From positions 1-27,996 of IMG/VR virus record IMGVR_UViG_3300031269_000074: DNA of 27,996 nucleotides. One strand, given 5' to 3'. The DNA comes from a virus. Below, in pieces: positions 6,881 to 14,693 of the stretch (its first letter is position 1; each line of letters opens with the position of its first letter). The notes beneath the pieces are model-generated. The model was not told the DNA's origin and searched no databases. It saw only the letters and a program-made list of their open reading frames with translations. The translations under genes were made by a program, and so were the position numbers.

Positions 6881-8848
6881 CTAAAGGTTAATTGTACAAG
6901 CCTCCCCGTCACAGAACTTATCGTCTGCCTCGTGGTCGATTTTTCTTAAGTCCATATCCTGCAATTTATTAACTATCTCCTCATATTGCTCTTTGGTAAT
7001 CTTCTCGTAGGGAGCTTGCTTGTAGCCATGTTCAGATACAGGCACAAAGCTGATACCCTTCAATCGGTCCTCATAAGCCTCTAAGACTCTGGCAATTTGG
7101 TCTCCCTCTTCTGAGGTAAATGACACAGAGCATGAAACCTGATTGTCTGCCCAATAATGTTGATGAAGGGCCGCAAGGTTTACTTGTTCCCAAATAGAAA
7201 CATCGTCCTTGCCTCTCTCAAAGTACTTGTCGAAGATAGGAAACTCAATAACTTTTGAGCTGGGGTGATAAGCGCAATCTTCTACTGTATAACCGGCGTT
7301 CTGGCAGTTCTTCCAAATAGGAGAAGTGTCCGCAACTCGAACTCTTCGAATGTAGTAACGAGCATGGCCGTAATGAATCCCAGGCGTAGCTCCGGCAAGC
7401 AGGCTAACAGTTCCGCTCGGTTTAACCGATGTGGTCTTGATGCTTCTAGGGATGCAGAGCCAGTCAGAATAAATAAGATCTAACTGTTGAATGTAATCGT
7501 AACCGCTGTCACACCACGCAAGGTGCTCTCGTAGGCCCCGCTTAGCAATGTTCTGTGCAATTCCTGAAATAGAGTCACCAATCCTTCTATTGCGAAGCAT
7601 TACCATATTGGTAAGTGGGTCGTGCGTTGGCACGAGGGTGACCGTCTTGGCATACATATACGAAAACTTTAGTGTTCGCTTAAAGTCTTCGAAGGTTTCA
7701 TGTCTGGCTGGGAAGTTTTCAACGAGACAGCACAACTCTCTGTCTTCCAGGGTTTGCTCAAGACAAGGATTTCCACCCTTAGCTCTTTTGTCCTTCCAGT
7801 TAATGCCGTCTTTGAGACGCCCGTATTTTTGCATATTATCGAGCCATGCAAATCCGGGTTCTCCATTCACCCGTGTGCGCTCGGCTGCCGAATTGTAGTC
7901 CATGCCAACTTGAGCAAAGATTGAGTTGTTGGAAGCCCATCGATGGCTTTCGACCTTTTCTTGATCGAGCTTAAGGTTTAAGAACTCCTCATCATCATGC
8001 CTTGCAAAGGCGATCTCAGCAGTCCTTCTAACGCCCCCCGCTACAACACACTTGCCGGTCATATTCATCAAGTCGGTCGTAATCGTTGAATTCATTTTAT
8101 CGCCGACGTGCATCATCAACATCGACTCTATGCTGGATAGCATTTCTTGCAGCGGTACCGGTCCTGAAGCCACTCCTCCAAAACCTTTAATCAAAGAGCC
8201 TTTTGGTCGAATAAGAGAGAAGTCCCAGTTTGCCGGGAGGGAACCTTTTCCGCTAAATGCTGTAAGTAGTCTTCCTAGCGCATCAGCCCAACCTTCCCTT
8301 GAATCCTCTATAACATGAGTTTCATCTGAACGGCTTGGTTTCTGAATGGTCATTCGACCTTCACCGAGCGTGTCAAAACCTACACCTACACCGTACATAG
8401 ACATTGTGAAGCACCAAACAAAGGGCGTCGCAAAGTCTACATCAATTGATTCGGTGGAAATGAAACCACAGTTATTCAGGCAAGCTCCACCTCGCTCATA
8501 AACAAACTCTGTCCCCATAGCCCACAAGCCTCGTCCCGGAGGAAGCCACTTGAAGTCGAACATGCGGTCGTATGCTTCCTGAGCAGATCGTTGAGCTTTT
8601 CGATTGTCCCAGTGAAGGCCCAGGCTTTTACAGTGAGCTTTTTGAATCGTAAACATACCCTCAATGACTCGACGACATGTCTGCCACCACTCTTCAGTTC
8701 CGCCTTCGGGTAGTGGGCGAGCGTAAGTTCTTTTGAAGGTAATATAAGAAAGAACCCCGAACCCCCAATCGGGCTCCACGTCTGAATAATCCTCCAAAAA
8801 GCCAGTGGAGAGTTTGAATCGTTGGATTTTGTCTACAGGAACAAGCAT
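6881..8848 (-). CDS. nrdJ: Adenosylcobalamin-dependent (class II) ribonucleotide reductase
   Basis: 655 residues. It reduces ribonucleotides to deoxyribonucleotides using a B12-derived radical, independent of oxygen. It resembles the monomeric Lactobacillus-type triphosphate reductase (usually about 740 residues), so it is compact. Visible landmarks: PPGRGLWAMGT (103-113), LNNCGF with C127 as the first active-site cysteine, NPCLE (360-364) with the thiyl-radical C362 and E364, C373 eleven residues on as the second redox cysteine, KPSGTVSLLAGATPG (476-490), and a C-terminal swinging pair C646/C651 in CxxxxC spacing. The ATG follows the dNMP kinase stop by three bases, so it is in the thyA-kinase operon. 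It depends on host or environmental cobalamin. The catalytic set is complete, so activity is expected. Confidence 0.93.
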   Translation of the reverse strand: MLVPVDKIQRFKLSTGFLEDYSDVEPDWGFGVLSYITFKRTYARPLPEGGTEEWWQTCRRVIEGMFTIQKAHCKSLGLHWDNRKAQRSAQEAYDRMFDFKWLPPGRGLWAMGTEFVYERGGACLNNCGFISTESIDVDFATPFVWCFTMSMYGVGVGFDTLGEGRMTIQKPSRSDETHVIEDSREGWADALGRLLTAFSGKGSLPANWDFSLIRPKGSLIKGFGGVASGPVPLQEMLSSIESMLMMHVGDKMNSTITTDLMNMTGKCVVAGGVRRTAEIAFARHDDEEFLNLKLDQEKVESHRWASNNSIFAQVGMDYNSAAERTRVNGEPGFAWLDNMQKYGRLKDGINWKDKRAKGGNPCLEQTLEDRELCCLVENFPARHETFEDFKRTLKFSYMYAKTVTLVPTHDPLTNMVMLRNRRIGDSISGIAQNIAKRGLREHLAWCDSGYDYIQQLDLIYSDWLCIPRSIKTTSVKPSGTVSLLAGATPGIHYGHARYYIRRVRVADTSPIWKNCQNAGYTVEDCAYHPSSKVIEFPIFDKYFERGKDDVSIWEQVNLAALHQHYWADNQVSCSVSFTSEEGDQIARVLEAYEDRLKGISFVPVSEHGYKQAPYEKITKEQYEEIVNKLQDMDLRKIDHEADDKFCDGEACTINL

Positions 8849-8851
8849 GTT

Positions 8852-9391
8852 TTATATCTTTAGTAGGATGGATTGAATTGCGAAATCTACTTTTGTGATG
8901 AACGATTGCATATCTGTTAAATTCCAGATTGTGCAGTCTACCATCCTACTCCAGTTCTCATCCATTTCCAACTCAGAAGCGTGATTGCTTGCTTTTAGAT
9001 CTGCCCGCTTGATTCCAATCACATGACCGCCCATAGATTTGATGGCCTCAGATTCATTAAAGAATCTGCAATCATCAATCACGATTGAAGTTTCGCTTTT
9101 TTCTGCCCGTGACTTTAAGTTCTTGATCCACAAGTCTTTATCAAACTCTCTACCTACCTCAGTTCCCAGTCGTTGCAGAATTTCTCTTGGGGTGATCCCC
9201 CACCTTTCGTCAATCTCTTCCTTGAAAGGCATCTCATATACTTGCTGAGGAGATAGGTCAAACATGGTCATAGCCGCCTCTTTAAGGGGGCCTGCGAAAG
9301 ACATTCTTGTATAGGGATACTTTCGAACTATGTGCTCCGCAGCGGTTGTCTTACCGCTCCCCTTTAATCCACAAAAAGCGATGATGGTCAT
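8852..9391 (-). CDS. Deoxynucleoside monophosphate kinase
   Basis: 179 residues, P-loop kinase of the phage T4 gene 1 type that phosphorylates dNMPs to dNDPs. Walker A is GLKGSGKTT (residues 8-16); SFAGPLKEA (about 31-39), REILQRLGTEVGREFD (about 69-84) and VIDDCRFFNE (about 103-112) match the pattern of this phage family, whose lid and substrate regions contain arginines. The ATG overlaps the upstream stop as ATGA and it is followed by the reductase gene after three bases. Together with ThyA and the reductase it completes a phage dNTP supply line. An adenylate-kinase-like alternative is less likely because of the DCRFFNE segment. Confidence 0.85.
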   Translation of the reverse strand: MTIIAFCGLKGSGKTTAAEHIVRKYPYTRMSFAGPLKEAAMTMFDLSPQQVYEMPFKEEIDERWGITPREILQRLGTEVGREFDKDLWIKNLKSRAEKSETSIVIDDCRFFNESEAIKSMGGHVIGIKRADLKASNHASELEMDENWSRMVDCTIWNLTDMQSFITKVDFAIQSILLKI

Positions 9392-10002
9392 TTGTCTACC
9401 TTGAGTACAAATCTAGTAATAGCTTCGGTGTTAACGGTAGATGTGCTTAGACGTCTAACGATTTTAAACGTGCCTGGTTCAGGTTTGGTGAGGCCTAAAT
9501 GGTCCCACTCGTCTTCTACGTGACCACTCCAAGTTTTTGTTAGAGTTGGACAGCTGGCGTGACAGTTGGTGCATTTTATGCGCCAGGTAGAATTCAGCGT
9601 TCGACGGGAACTTGGGTCAGCAAGATTAACCTCAAGATCTCCTCCACAGTGGCAGGGGTGTTGTGTGTCGCAACACGAAGAAATTCCCTTTAATACTGAG
9701 CCGTGCTTCTTGTCTGAGTACCAGTGGTTAAGTCCATGTATATTGTGAACTGATTCCTTCTGGCAGTCTCTGCAATTAAAGTGTCTCCATTGGTGATTGC
9801 GATTTATCAAGGCATAGCCAAGGAGGGTTGATGAGGCTCCTCGGGGTAAAGTATTATCTGAAGAGCAGTAGGGGCATATGTCTTTTTTTACTACGGGGTG
9901 AAAATTACCACTCTCGCCTCGACGAGCCACCTCTAACATCTCAAGGGGTTCGTTGGGCGTCATAGAGTGAATGGGATGTTCCATGTCTGAGAATTCGGTC
10001 AT
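9388..10002 (-). CDS. Double zinc-ribbon protein between thyA and dNMP kinase
   Basis: 204 residues. It carries two cysteine-pair sets: CPYC (about 43-46) with CRDC (about 77-80), and CHCGG (about 117-121) with CTNC (about 144-147), each likely to hold one zinc. An odd HPCHCGG and paired cysteines (SSCCDTQ) add further possible ligands. The C-terminal 40 residues contain strands ([21 protein letters not shown]). Stop/start overlaps (ATGA) with thyA upstream and the kinase downstream imply co-translation. It may bind nucleic acid or protein partners; I do not recognise a family and no enzyme motif is present. Confidence 0.6.
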   Translation of the reverse strand: MTEFSDMEHPIHSMTPNEPLEMLEVARRGESGNFHPVVKKDICPYCSSDNTLPRGASSTLLGYALINRNHQWRHFNCRDCQKESVHNIHGLNHWYSDKKHGSVLKGISSCCDTQHPCHCGGDLEVNLADPSSRRTLNSTWRIKCTNCHASCPTLTKTWSGHVEDEWDHLGLTKPEPGTFKIVRRLSTSTVNTEAITRFVLKVDK

Positions 10003-10868
10003 ACTGATATCGGGGCTTTGATTGAGGGGTGAGGGTTGTAATCAACCAGCTTGACGTCTTCTACCCCGAAGTCGAATACCTTGTCAACGCTAGGATTTAA
10101 CCACAGTAGAGGTAGCTCTCTCGGGGCTCTTTCTAGCTGCTCTTTTACCTGATCTATGTGGTTCTTGTAAATATGTAAGTCTCCAAAAGAATGGATGAAT
10201 CTACCCGCCTCTAAGCCTGTCTCTCGGGCCAGCATGTGTGTGAGAAGGGCGTAGGAAGCAATGTTGAAAGGGACTCCTAGAAAAGCGTCTGCGGACCGCT
10301 GGTACAGGTGACAGTCCAGGTGGCCACTGTTGCGCACGTAGAATTGAAACAGCAGGTGGCAGGGAGGTAGAGCCATATCTTCGATATCTGCAGTGTTCCA
10401 CGCTGATACAACATGTCGTCTTGACTGAGGGTTGGTCTTGAGCCCTTCAATCAGATTGGCCAGTTGGTCATATTCAGTGTCGTATGTCTCAACCTCATGC
10501 TCGTCTTGTATGTCGTACGCCCCCCTTTGTTTACACAAGACATATTCAATCTCTTCCCCGCTCTTCCACCGACGCCACTGCTTTCCATATACAGGCCCCA
10601 AGTCTCCGTTCTCGTCAGCCCACTCGTCCCAGATGTGGACGCCGTGGTCTTGTAAGAATTTTATGTTAGTACCTCCCTTCAAGAACCATATAAGCTCTGC
10701 AACGACGCCTTTGAAATATAGTTTTTTTGTTGTGACGGCTGGAAAGCCTTTTGTAAGATCGTATTCTTCTTGATGTCCGAAAACGCTGAGAGTGCCGGTA
10801 CCAGTCCTATCCTCTCTTTCTTCCCCAAACTTCAAGACATAATTAAGCATTTTCAAGTAATTTTTCAA
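9999..10868 (-). CDS. thyA: Thymidylate synthase
   Basis: 289 residues; converts dUMP to dTMP with methylenetetrahydrofolate. Motifs: DRTGTG (20-25), [11 protein letters not shown] (91-101), [11 protein letters not shown] (148-158), catalytic cysteine C170 in LPPCH, and [20 protein letters not shown] (190-209). A TTG start at 10868 is chosen because the resulting N-terminus, [23 protein letters not shown] in outline, matches E. coli ThyA residue for residue in length; CAGG lies 8 bases upstream. About 25 residues are inserted after the GKQW motif (102-130) relative to E. coli. The TTG is only 12 bases beyond the HU-gene terminator, so expression relies on read-through or an internal promoter. 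Identification is secure. Confidence 0.96.
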   Translation of the reverse strand: MKNYLKMLNYVLKFGEEREDRTGTGTLSVFGHQEEYDLTKGFPAVTTKKLYFKGVVAELIWFLKGGTNIKFLQDHGVHIWDEWADENGDLGPVYGKQWRRWKSGEEIEYVLCKQRGAYDIQDEHEVETYDTEYDQLANLIEGLKTNPQSRRHVVSAWNTADIEDMALPPCHLLFQFYVRNSGHLDCHLYQRSADAFLGVPFNIASYALLTHMLARETGLEAGRFIHSFGDLHIYKNHIDQVKEQLERAPRELPLLWLNPSVDKVFDFGVEDVKLVDYNPHPSIKAPISV

Positions 10869-10880
10869 AACAAAACCTGT

Positions 10881-10911
10881 AAAAAAAAGCCCCCGTTGTT
10901 TAGGCGAGGGC
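10881..10911 (-). terminator. Rho-independent terminator between HU gene and thyA
   Basis: On the minus strand GCCCTCG pairs with CGGGGGC (one G-T pair) around a 9-base loop, followed by eight T. It lies 22 bases after the HU stop and 12 bases before the thyA start, which suggests partial termination that sets the HU to thyA ratio. Confidence 0.8.
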
Positions 10912-10933
10912 GTTTGAGTGAACTGTAAAAAAA

Positions 10934-11200
10934 TCAGTCAGGCTGAATCGTGTCAGAGGCTTTGAAGTAAATCCTCTTTCGGGCTGGGATGACAATAGGT
11001 TCGTTTGTCTTGGGATTTCTGGCTTGCCTTTCAGCTTGCATCCGTGTGCCAAAGATACCAAATCCATAAACCTTCACAGTATCATCTTTAGACAATGCCT
11101 CTTTGATCGATGCAAAGAATGCGTCATGAACTTGTGATGCCTTCTGCTTAGTTAGGCCTGTACGTTCTTGAATTGATGCAACCAGTTCCTGCTTATTCAT
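10934..11200 (-). CDS. HU/IHF-family DNA-binding protein
   Basis: 88 residues, the usual HU length. The N-terminal helices ([20 protein letters not shown]) and the beta-arm region [18 protein letters not shown], then [15 protein letters not shown], are the HU signature, with ARNP as the arm-tip core. It bends DNA and probably aids replication, packaging or genome compaction. AGGAG lies 7 bases before the ATG, and the ATGA overlaps the upstream gene's stop. A terminator follows immediately, allowing high separate expression. Whether it behaves as HU (non-specific) or IHF-like (sequence-specific) cannot be told from sequence. Confidence 0.93.
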   Translation of the reverse strand: MNKQELVASIQERTGLTKQKASQVHDAFFASIKEALSKDDTVKVYGFGIFGTRMQAERQARNPKTNEPIVIPARKRIYFKASDTIQPD

Positions 11201-11520
11201 CTTCTAGCTCCTAATCGTCTGCCCATAAAAGCGCCTCCTGCGGCACCCATCATGGACTTAAAGTTAACACGCCGGACTACCCGATCATGTATATATGCGC
11301 TCCTGGCTTCCAAAATAGCCGGGAGCGCATAACCTACCATAGAACCTACTGCGGTGTAAAGGGTTTTTTTGCTAATAAGAGGGTTGGTGGGATCTTGTCG
11401 AGGCCCCGTATTAATACCTTCAGGAAATTCTCCTCGAAGGGGCGGGTCCGGCATTGTCCTCAAAACACGAGGATTGCCAAACACCAATTCATTTCTAGCG
11501 TATTTAATTAAGCCTTTCAT
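11197..11520 (-). CDS. Small glycine-zipper-like protein, unrecognised
   Basis: 107 residues starting MKGLIKYARN. The middle (TLYTAVGSMVGYALPAILEA) is a possible membrane helix, and the C-terminal part ([19 protein letters not shown]) holds small-residue spacing like a glycine zipper ending in a basic tail. The N-terminal third is proline-rich and probably unstructured. No clear ribosome site precedes the ATG. It sits between SSB and HU genes in the same direction; the context gives no firm role. A membrane-associated protein or an internal virion protein are both possible. Confidence 0.5.
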   Translation of the reverse strand: MKGLIKYARNELVFGNPRVLRTMPDPPLRGEFPEGINTGPRQDPTNPLISKKTLYTAVGSMVGYALPAILEARSAYIHDRVVRRVNFKSMMGAAGGAFMGRRLGARR

Positions 11521-11545
11521 GCAGTAAGTATATCATAGGGTAAAA

Positions 11546-11947
11546 TCAGAACGGAATATCATCATCATTAAAATCAGGCGGCGAGCTTTCTTGAGATCCT
11601 CCTTGAGATCCTTCGCTTCCTTTGTTTTTGGTTGTGATGAACTGCACATTGCGAGCAACAATCTCGGTGGTGTACTTCGTATTGCCCTCCTTATCTTCCC
11701 ACTCCCGAGTTTGCAACTTCCCCTCAACAAGAGCCTTGTCACCCTTACTGAGATACTTGTCGCACGTTTCCGCCTGGCGATTCCACACGACAACTCGATG
11801 CCATTCAGTTCGCTCCTGCTTCTCATCATTTTTGTCTACCCAACTCTCATTGGTGGCTAGACTAAAGTTGGCTACAGCGGCCCCACCCTCTGTGTAACGA
11901 AGTTTGGGATCATCACCTAAGTTGCCAAGAATAAATACTTTGTTCAT
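11546..11947 (-). CDS. ssb: Single-stranded DNA-binding protein
   Basis: 133 residues with an N-terminal OB fold. MNKVFILGNLGDDPKLRYT and VANFSLATNE, then EWHRVVVWNRQAE and VEGKLQTREWED, are the classical bacterial SSB blocks. A short Gly/Ser/Gln-rich linker leads to the acidic tip DDDIPF, which in bacteria recruits replication and repair partners. It coats single-stranded DNA at the fork. The start overlaps the HD-protein stop (ATGA) with AGAGGT upstream. The canonical tip suggests that it can dock on host or phage replisome proteins. Confidence 0.95.
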   Translation of the reverse strand: MNKVFILGNLGDDPKLRYTEGGAAVANFSLATNESWVDKNDEKQERTEWHRVVVWNRQAETCDKYLSKGDKALVEGKLQTREWEDKEGNTKYTTEIVARNVQFITTKNKGSEGSQGGSQESSPPDFNDDDIPF

Positions 11948-12516
11948 GCTGCTACCTCTTTGGTAAGTTGCTCAAAACGAGCGAGGAACCATTTCTTCGC
12001 TAAGCTTGGGCTCAGCGGGTCTATAGTAGGGATAATTCGACTAACACGCAAGGGTATTTCCGCTTTTTCTATCACATCACCCCAGTCGTATCCATAGTCT
12101 CTAACAAGGTACTGCTTCTCTAGTACCAGCATCTGCAGGTCTGCTAACTTCACCTCTTTTGATAGCTCTTGAGGAAGATGAAACTTATGTGCGATTGCCG
12201 CCGCATAGATTCTGTCTTCAAGATCTTGGAATGACTTCTGACCTCTCTTGACCGGAGATGGCATGTCACCTATGTAAGCTTCGGTGGCGTCATGCATGAG
12301 GGCTTCAAGCTCAAAGCCTTCCGGTACGATGTATGAACAAAGTACGGAATGTTGAGCTACTGAGTAAAACTTCTCTACGTGACCGTTGAAGCGACATAGC
12401 ATGCTAAGCGCGTGCGCTATATCTTCTAGATCAATCTGGTCTGGTTGGGGATTATAAGCTTGGAATACATTACCTTGTAATGTTTGCATCCAATGCTCAG
12501 GCATGTCTTTAGGCAT
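11944..12516 (-). CDS. HD-domain phosphohydrolase, YfdR/5'-deoxynucleotidase-like
   Basis: 190 residues from the ATG at 12516 (MPKDMPEHW), chosen because AAGGAGGT stands 4 bases before it; a longer frame upstream would run into the tRNA gene. The core LCRFNGHVEKFYSVAQHSVLC then LMHDATEAYIGDMPSPVK matches, from memory, the E. coli YfdR protein of prophage CPS-53. Metal ligands are H56 and H75-D76, with a later aspartate in VKLADLQML. Relatives dephosphorylate deoxynucleotides. In a phage it could adjust nucleotide pools, for example by removing host or modified dNMPs. It is co-translated with SSB. The family is secure; the exact substrate is not. Confidence 0.82.
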   Translation of the reverse strand: MPKDMPEHWMQTLQGNVFQAYNPQPDQIDLEDIAHALSMLCRFNGHVEKFYSVAQHSVLCSYIVPEGFELEALMHDATEAYIGDMPSPVKRGQKSFQDLEDRIYAAAIAHKFHLPQELSKEVKLADLQMLVLEKQYLVRDYGYDWGDVIEKAEIPLRVSRIIPTIDPLSPSLAKKWFLARFEQLTKEVAA

Positions 12517-12540
12517 AGTACCTCCTTGTGCAAGACATAG

Positions 12541-12613
12541 AGGGCCGGGCGGGAGTCGAACCCGCGACAATTCGCTTAACAGGCGAACGCTCTAACCACT
12601 GAGCTACCGACCC
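12541..12613 (-). tRNA. tRNA-Asn (GTT)
   Basis: Complete 73-base cloverleaf: acceptor GGGTCGG with CCGGCCC, anticodon stem TTCGC/GCGAA, loop CTGTTAA, anticodon GTT at 12578-12580, T-loop GTTCGACTC. CCA is not encoded. It reads AAC and AAT codons. Confidence 0.95.
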
Positions 12614-12623
12614 GATGCTTCAG

Positions 12624-12833
12624 TTATTGATTCTTTTTTTTGCCCTGTCGAGGACCGTTGACATACAGACCATTTTTATACTCCCAGCCATCTTCATCTA
12701 CGCTGGTGAGTGGGTCAATGTCCTTTTCGGTAGGATACGACCCTTCGTGATACAGAGAGTAGTACGCCAGAACTCCTACGCACAAGACAAGACAAGAAGA
12801 AACCGCAATTATCGCTATCTGCATGAGACCCAT
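12624..12833 (-). CDS. Small single-span membrane protein
   Basis: 69 residues with a very strong ribosome site (AGGAGG, 4 bases before the ATG). Residues about 4-26 (MQIAIIAVSSCLVLCVGVLA) form one transmembrane helix; the remainder is polar and acidic (YPTEKDIDPLTSVDEDGWEY) and ends in GKKKNQ. It lies between two tRNA genes. Candidates are a lysis accessory protein or a superinfection-exclusion protein, but nothing specific marks either; it is not a recognisable holin. Confidence 0.65.
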   Translation of the reverse strand: MGLMQIAIIAVSSCLVLCVGVLAYYSLYHEGSYPTEKDIDPLTSVDEDGWEYKNGLYVNGPRQGKKKNQ

Positions 12834-12871
12834 AAAACCTCCTATTTGGTGATGGGTATTTGATTAAGCAA

Positions 12872-12944
12872 AGCCTACCATCGGGATCGAACCGACAACC
12901 TGCTGCTTACAAGGCAGCTGCTCTACCAGTTGAGCTAAGCAGGC
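12872..12944 (-). tRNA. tRNA-Thr (TGT)
   Basis: 73-base cloverleaf: acceptor GCCTGCT with GGTAGGC (G-T pairs included), anticodon stem GCTGC/GCAGC, loop CTTGTAA, anticodon TGT at 12909-12911, T-loop GGTTCGATCCC. CCA is not encoded. It reads ACA. Confidence 0.93.
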
Positions 12945-12953
12945 ATCAAAATC

Positions 12954-13274
12954 TCAAATCTTGATGTCAAAGTCAAATGTACTCCAATCAAAACCTAGAA
13001 ACTTGTCGTCAAAGTCAAATGTACTCCAATCAAAACCTAGAAACTTGTCGAAGATCTCGTCACTAGACAATGTATTCTTAGGTCGATCTACTGTATATCT
13101 TGACCACTCTTTTTTTTCGTTAGTATCATAAATCCCATTACCCCTACAACGCAAGCAAGGTTTCTTCTCTGCTGAGATTTCACCCTCTTCATTCGTCATC
13201 ATGATTAATGTTTGCGTGCCTTTACATGCCGGGCATATCGCGGGACTGACCATATCGAAGTAATTGAGAGACAT
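12954..13274 (-). CDS. DnaJ-type zinc-finger protein with duplicated C-terminal motif
   Basis: 106 residues from ATG at 13274 (MSLNYFDMV); a TTG three codons upstream is less likely. CPACKGTQTL and CLRCRGNGIY form one zinc site in the CxxCxG style of DnaJ central domains, without a J domain. The C-terminus is a perfect duplication of DKFLGFDWSTFDFD, aromatic and acidic, encoded by two identical 42-base units. Such DnaJ-like zinc modules occur widely in phage genomes as small proteins of unknown role, perhaps protein-protein adaptors. It has its own promoter just upstream and is followed by the tRNA-Thr gene. Confidence 0.7.
   Translation of the reverse strand: MSLNYFDMVSPAICPACKGTQTLIMMTNEEGEISAEKKPCLRCRGNGIYDTNEKKEWSRYTVDRPKNTLSSDEIFDKFLGFDWSTFDFDDKFLGFDWSTFDFDIKI
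12967..13050. repeat. Perfect 42-bp tandem duplication
   Basis: Units 12967-13008 and 13009-13050 are identical over all 42 bases. The duplication is in frame and doubles a 14-residue acidic aromatic motif near the C-terminus of the zinc protein. Confidence 0.93.
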
Positions 13275-13313
13275 TTGTATCAACTCGGTAAGTTATAGCT
13301 ACTACCTACGTAG

Positions 13314-13342
13314 ATTATAACTGCACGTTGATTGAAAAACAA
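13314..13342 (-). promoter_or_regulatory. Promoter for zinc protein and downstream tRNA genes
   Basis: On the minus strand TTGTTT (13337-13342) is followed by a 17-base spacer and a perfect TATAAT (13314-13319). This leaves a leader of about 30 bases before the ATG at 13274. The -10 and spacing are ideal; the -35 is poor. Confidence 0.5.
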
Positions 13343-13359
13343 TTAAAATCTAAAGACTT

Positions 13360-13761
13360 CTACTCAAGAGCGAACAGGTCGCCCTCCAATCCACCATTGG
13401 TAAGCTGTGTTAACCCACCATCTACTGTGGCGGTGAAACGGGTTCTGACAACCCGTGGGGGTTTATCTCGGCCAGGCACGAATACGAGAGCGATTACATA
13501 TCCCTCATACACGCCTTTTGAAATCTCTTCCTGAATCTCAACGCGGGTAATCATTGCGTGTTTTTTCTGAATAGCGCTGACAAGCTGGAAGTGCTGGTTA
13601 AGAACATCCTTGATGTACATCTCAACCTTAAGCTCATACTGGCTTCTTTGCGATGTATCGTAACTGTTGGCCTCCACTTGAGCCAAGTCTTTATGGGAAA
13701 CGCAGCCGCATGTAACCAAGGCTGCAACAAGAGTAATGGTGTAAAATAATGATCTAAGCAT
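13360..13761 (-). CDS. Small lipoprotein, unrecognised
   Basis: 133 residues from ATG at 13761 (MLRSLFYTIT), preceded by AGGAGAAAAGAC. The first 20 residues are a lipoprotein-type signal (LRSLFYTITLVAALVTCGC), with C20 preceded by Gly as the probable lipidated residue, though the -3 position is not ideal. The mature part has a helical stretch (YELKVEMYIKDVLNQHFQLV) and then strands (YEGYVIALVFVPGR, RVVRTRFTATVDGG). It would be anchored in an envelope membrane. Phage lipoproteins can block superinfection or take part in lysis; neither role is shown. The ribosome site lies directly after a terminator. Confidence 0.65.
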   Translation of the reverse strand: MLRSLFYTITLVAALVTCGCVSHKDLAQVEANSYDTSQRSQYELKVEMYIKDVLNQHFQLVSAIQKKHAMITRVEIQEEISKGVYEGYVIALVFVPGRDKPPRVVRTRFTATVDGGLTQLTNGGLEGDLFALE

Positions 13762-13777
13762 GTCTTTTCTCCTAATG

Positions 13778-13813
13778 AAAAATGCCCTCACCCAGGGTTG
13801 TTGGGGTGAGGGC
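13778..13813 (-). terminator. Rho-independent terminator downstream of tRNA-Arg
   Basis: GCCCTCACCC pairs with GGGTGAGGGC around a 10-base loop. On the minus strand ATTTTT follows, so it acts on transcripts from the right. The ATG of the lipoprotein gene is only about 17 bases beyond it. The plus side (TTGTTGT) is a weak T-run. Confidence 0.75.
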
Positions 13814-13884
13814 TTGTTGTCTCGTGTCTCGTGTCTACTAGTGCGGCTTCAGCCTAACCAACACTTTATCGACAACAGGCTGAG

Positions 13885-13957
<73 letters not shown>

Positions 13958-14015
13958 TCAAGGGCGACTGCCCTAAAATAGCAGAACTGTCTGCCAAATA
14001 CTATACCAAAAGCGC

Positions 14016-14693
14016 TTATAGGTAGGATTTCACAAAATCTCTAAGCTCGGAATGTTGAACTCCTACAGAAAGATCGTAATAAGGTATGGCTCCTCTACCT
14101 AACAAAAACAGCCTATGAGTCATTCCAACAACATGACCGTATCTATTAACGATCATTCCTCCAGAACTGCCGGGTGCTATTCTAAGGTGATAAAGATCCC
14201 ACGTCAACGAATCATCTACCTGATATTTTCCTGAATAGGTCCCTCTGATAATAGGAACCATATGCCTATCCAGGTCCTCAAGTCCGTAGGGAGATGAGAT
14301 GGAGAATACCTGCTCTCCTTTTACTGGAGGGGTAAACGACACGGTGGCAGGCGTCCCTTTCATTCCGGGTGCCAGAAGCATGCACATGTCAAGGTGAATG
14401 TTAAGTCGGATTATTTGAGCCTCGAAACTATCACCCCCAAGCTTCTTGACGGATGTTTGCTCAAACGGATTAGGGCTTACACATACGTGAGCTGCTGTAA
14501 GTATGTAAGCCCCCTCTTCCTTCGATGCGATTATGGTGCCAGAGCCAGAACTCATCTTGATTCCCGACATATGTTTTACCACCTTAACATATGAGTTTAA
14601 GGGTAAGTTGGGTTCGTACTCTGGTGAGTAAGTTGCACAAGAAGATGTGCAAGAAGAAATGAACAAAACAAATGCAAATAGTAACGTTTTCAA
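14016..14693 (-). CDS. Lipoprotein trypsin-like serine protease
   Basis: 225 residues, TTG start with AGGAG 7 bases upstream. The N-terminus (MKTLLFAFVLFISSC) is a lipoprotein signal with C15 as probable lipid site. The trypsin/HtrA-type catalytic triad is visible: H69 in TAAHVC, D102 in HLDMCML, S177 in APGSSGGMIV. GSGTII (about 50-55) precedes the His as in trypsin folds. No PDZ domain follows. It should face the periplasm or cell surface and cut proteins there. It lies between tRNA-Val and tRNA-Arg genes with a palindrome upstream. An envelope protease is uncommon in phages; roles might be receptor removal, superinfection exclusion or lysis. Fold assignment is firm, role is inferred. Confidence 0.82.
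   Translation of the reverse strand: MKTLLFAFVLFISSCTSSCATYSPEYEPNLPLNSYVKVVKHMSGIKMSSGSGTIIASKEEGAYILTAAHVCVSPNPFEQTSVKKLGGDSFEAQIIRLNIHLDMCMLLAPGMKGTPATVSFTPPVKGEQVFSISSPYGLEDLDRHMVPIIRGTYSGKYQVDDSLTWDLYHLRIAPGSSGGMIVNRYGHVVGMTHRLFLLGRGAIPYYDLSVGVQHSELRDFVKSYL

Noticed and set aside
10432-10773. Plus-strand frame of 113 codons opposite thyA
   Set aside because: Antisense to a well-conserved gene, with a protein composition (Ser, Cys, Pro-rich) typical of shadow frames.
12517-12570. Upstream extension of the HD phosphohydrolase
   Set aside because: The extra 18 codons run into the tRNA-Asn gene; the internal ATG at 12516 has a perfect AAGGAGGT site.
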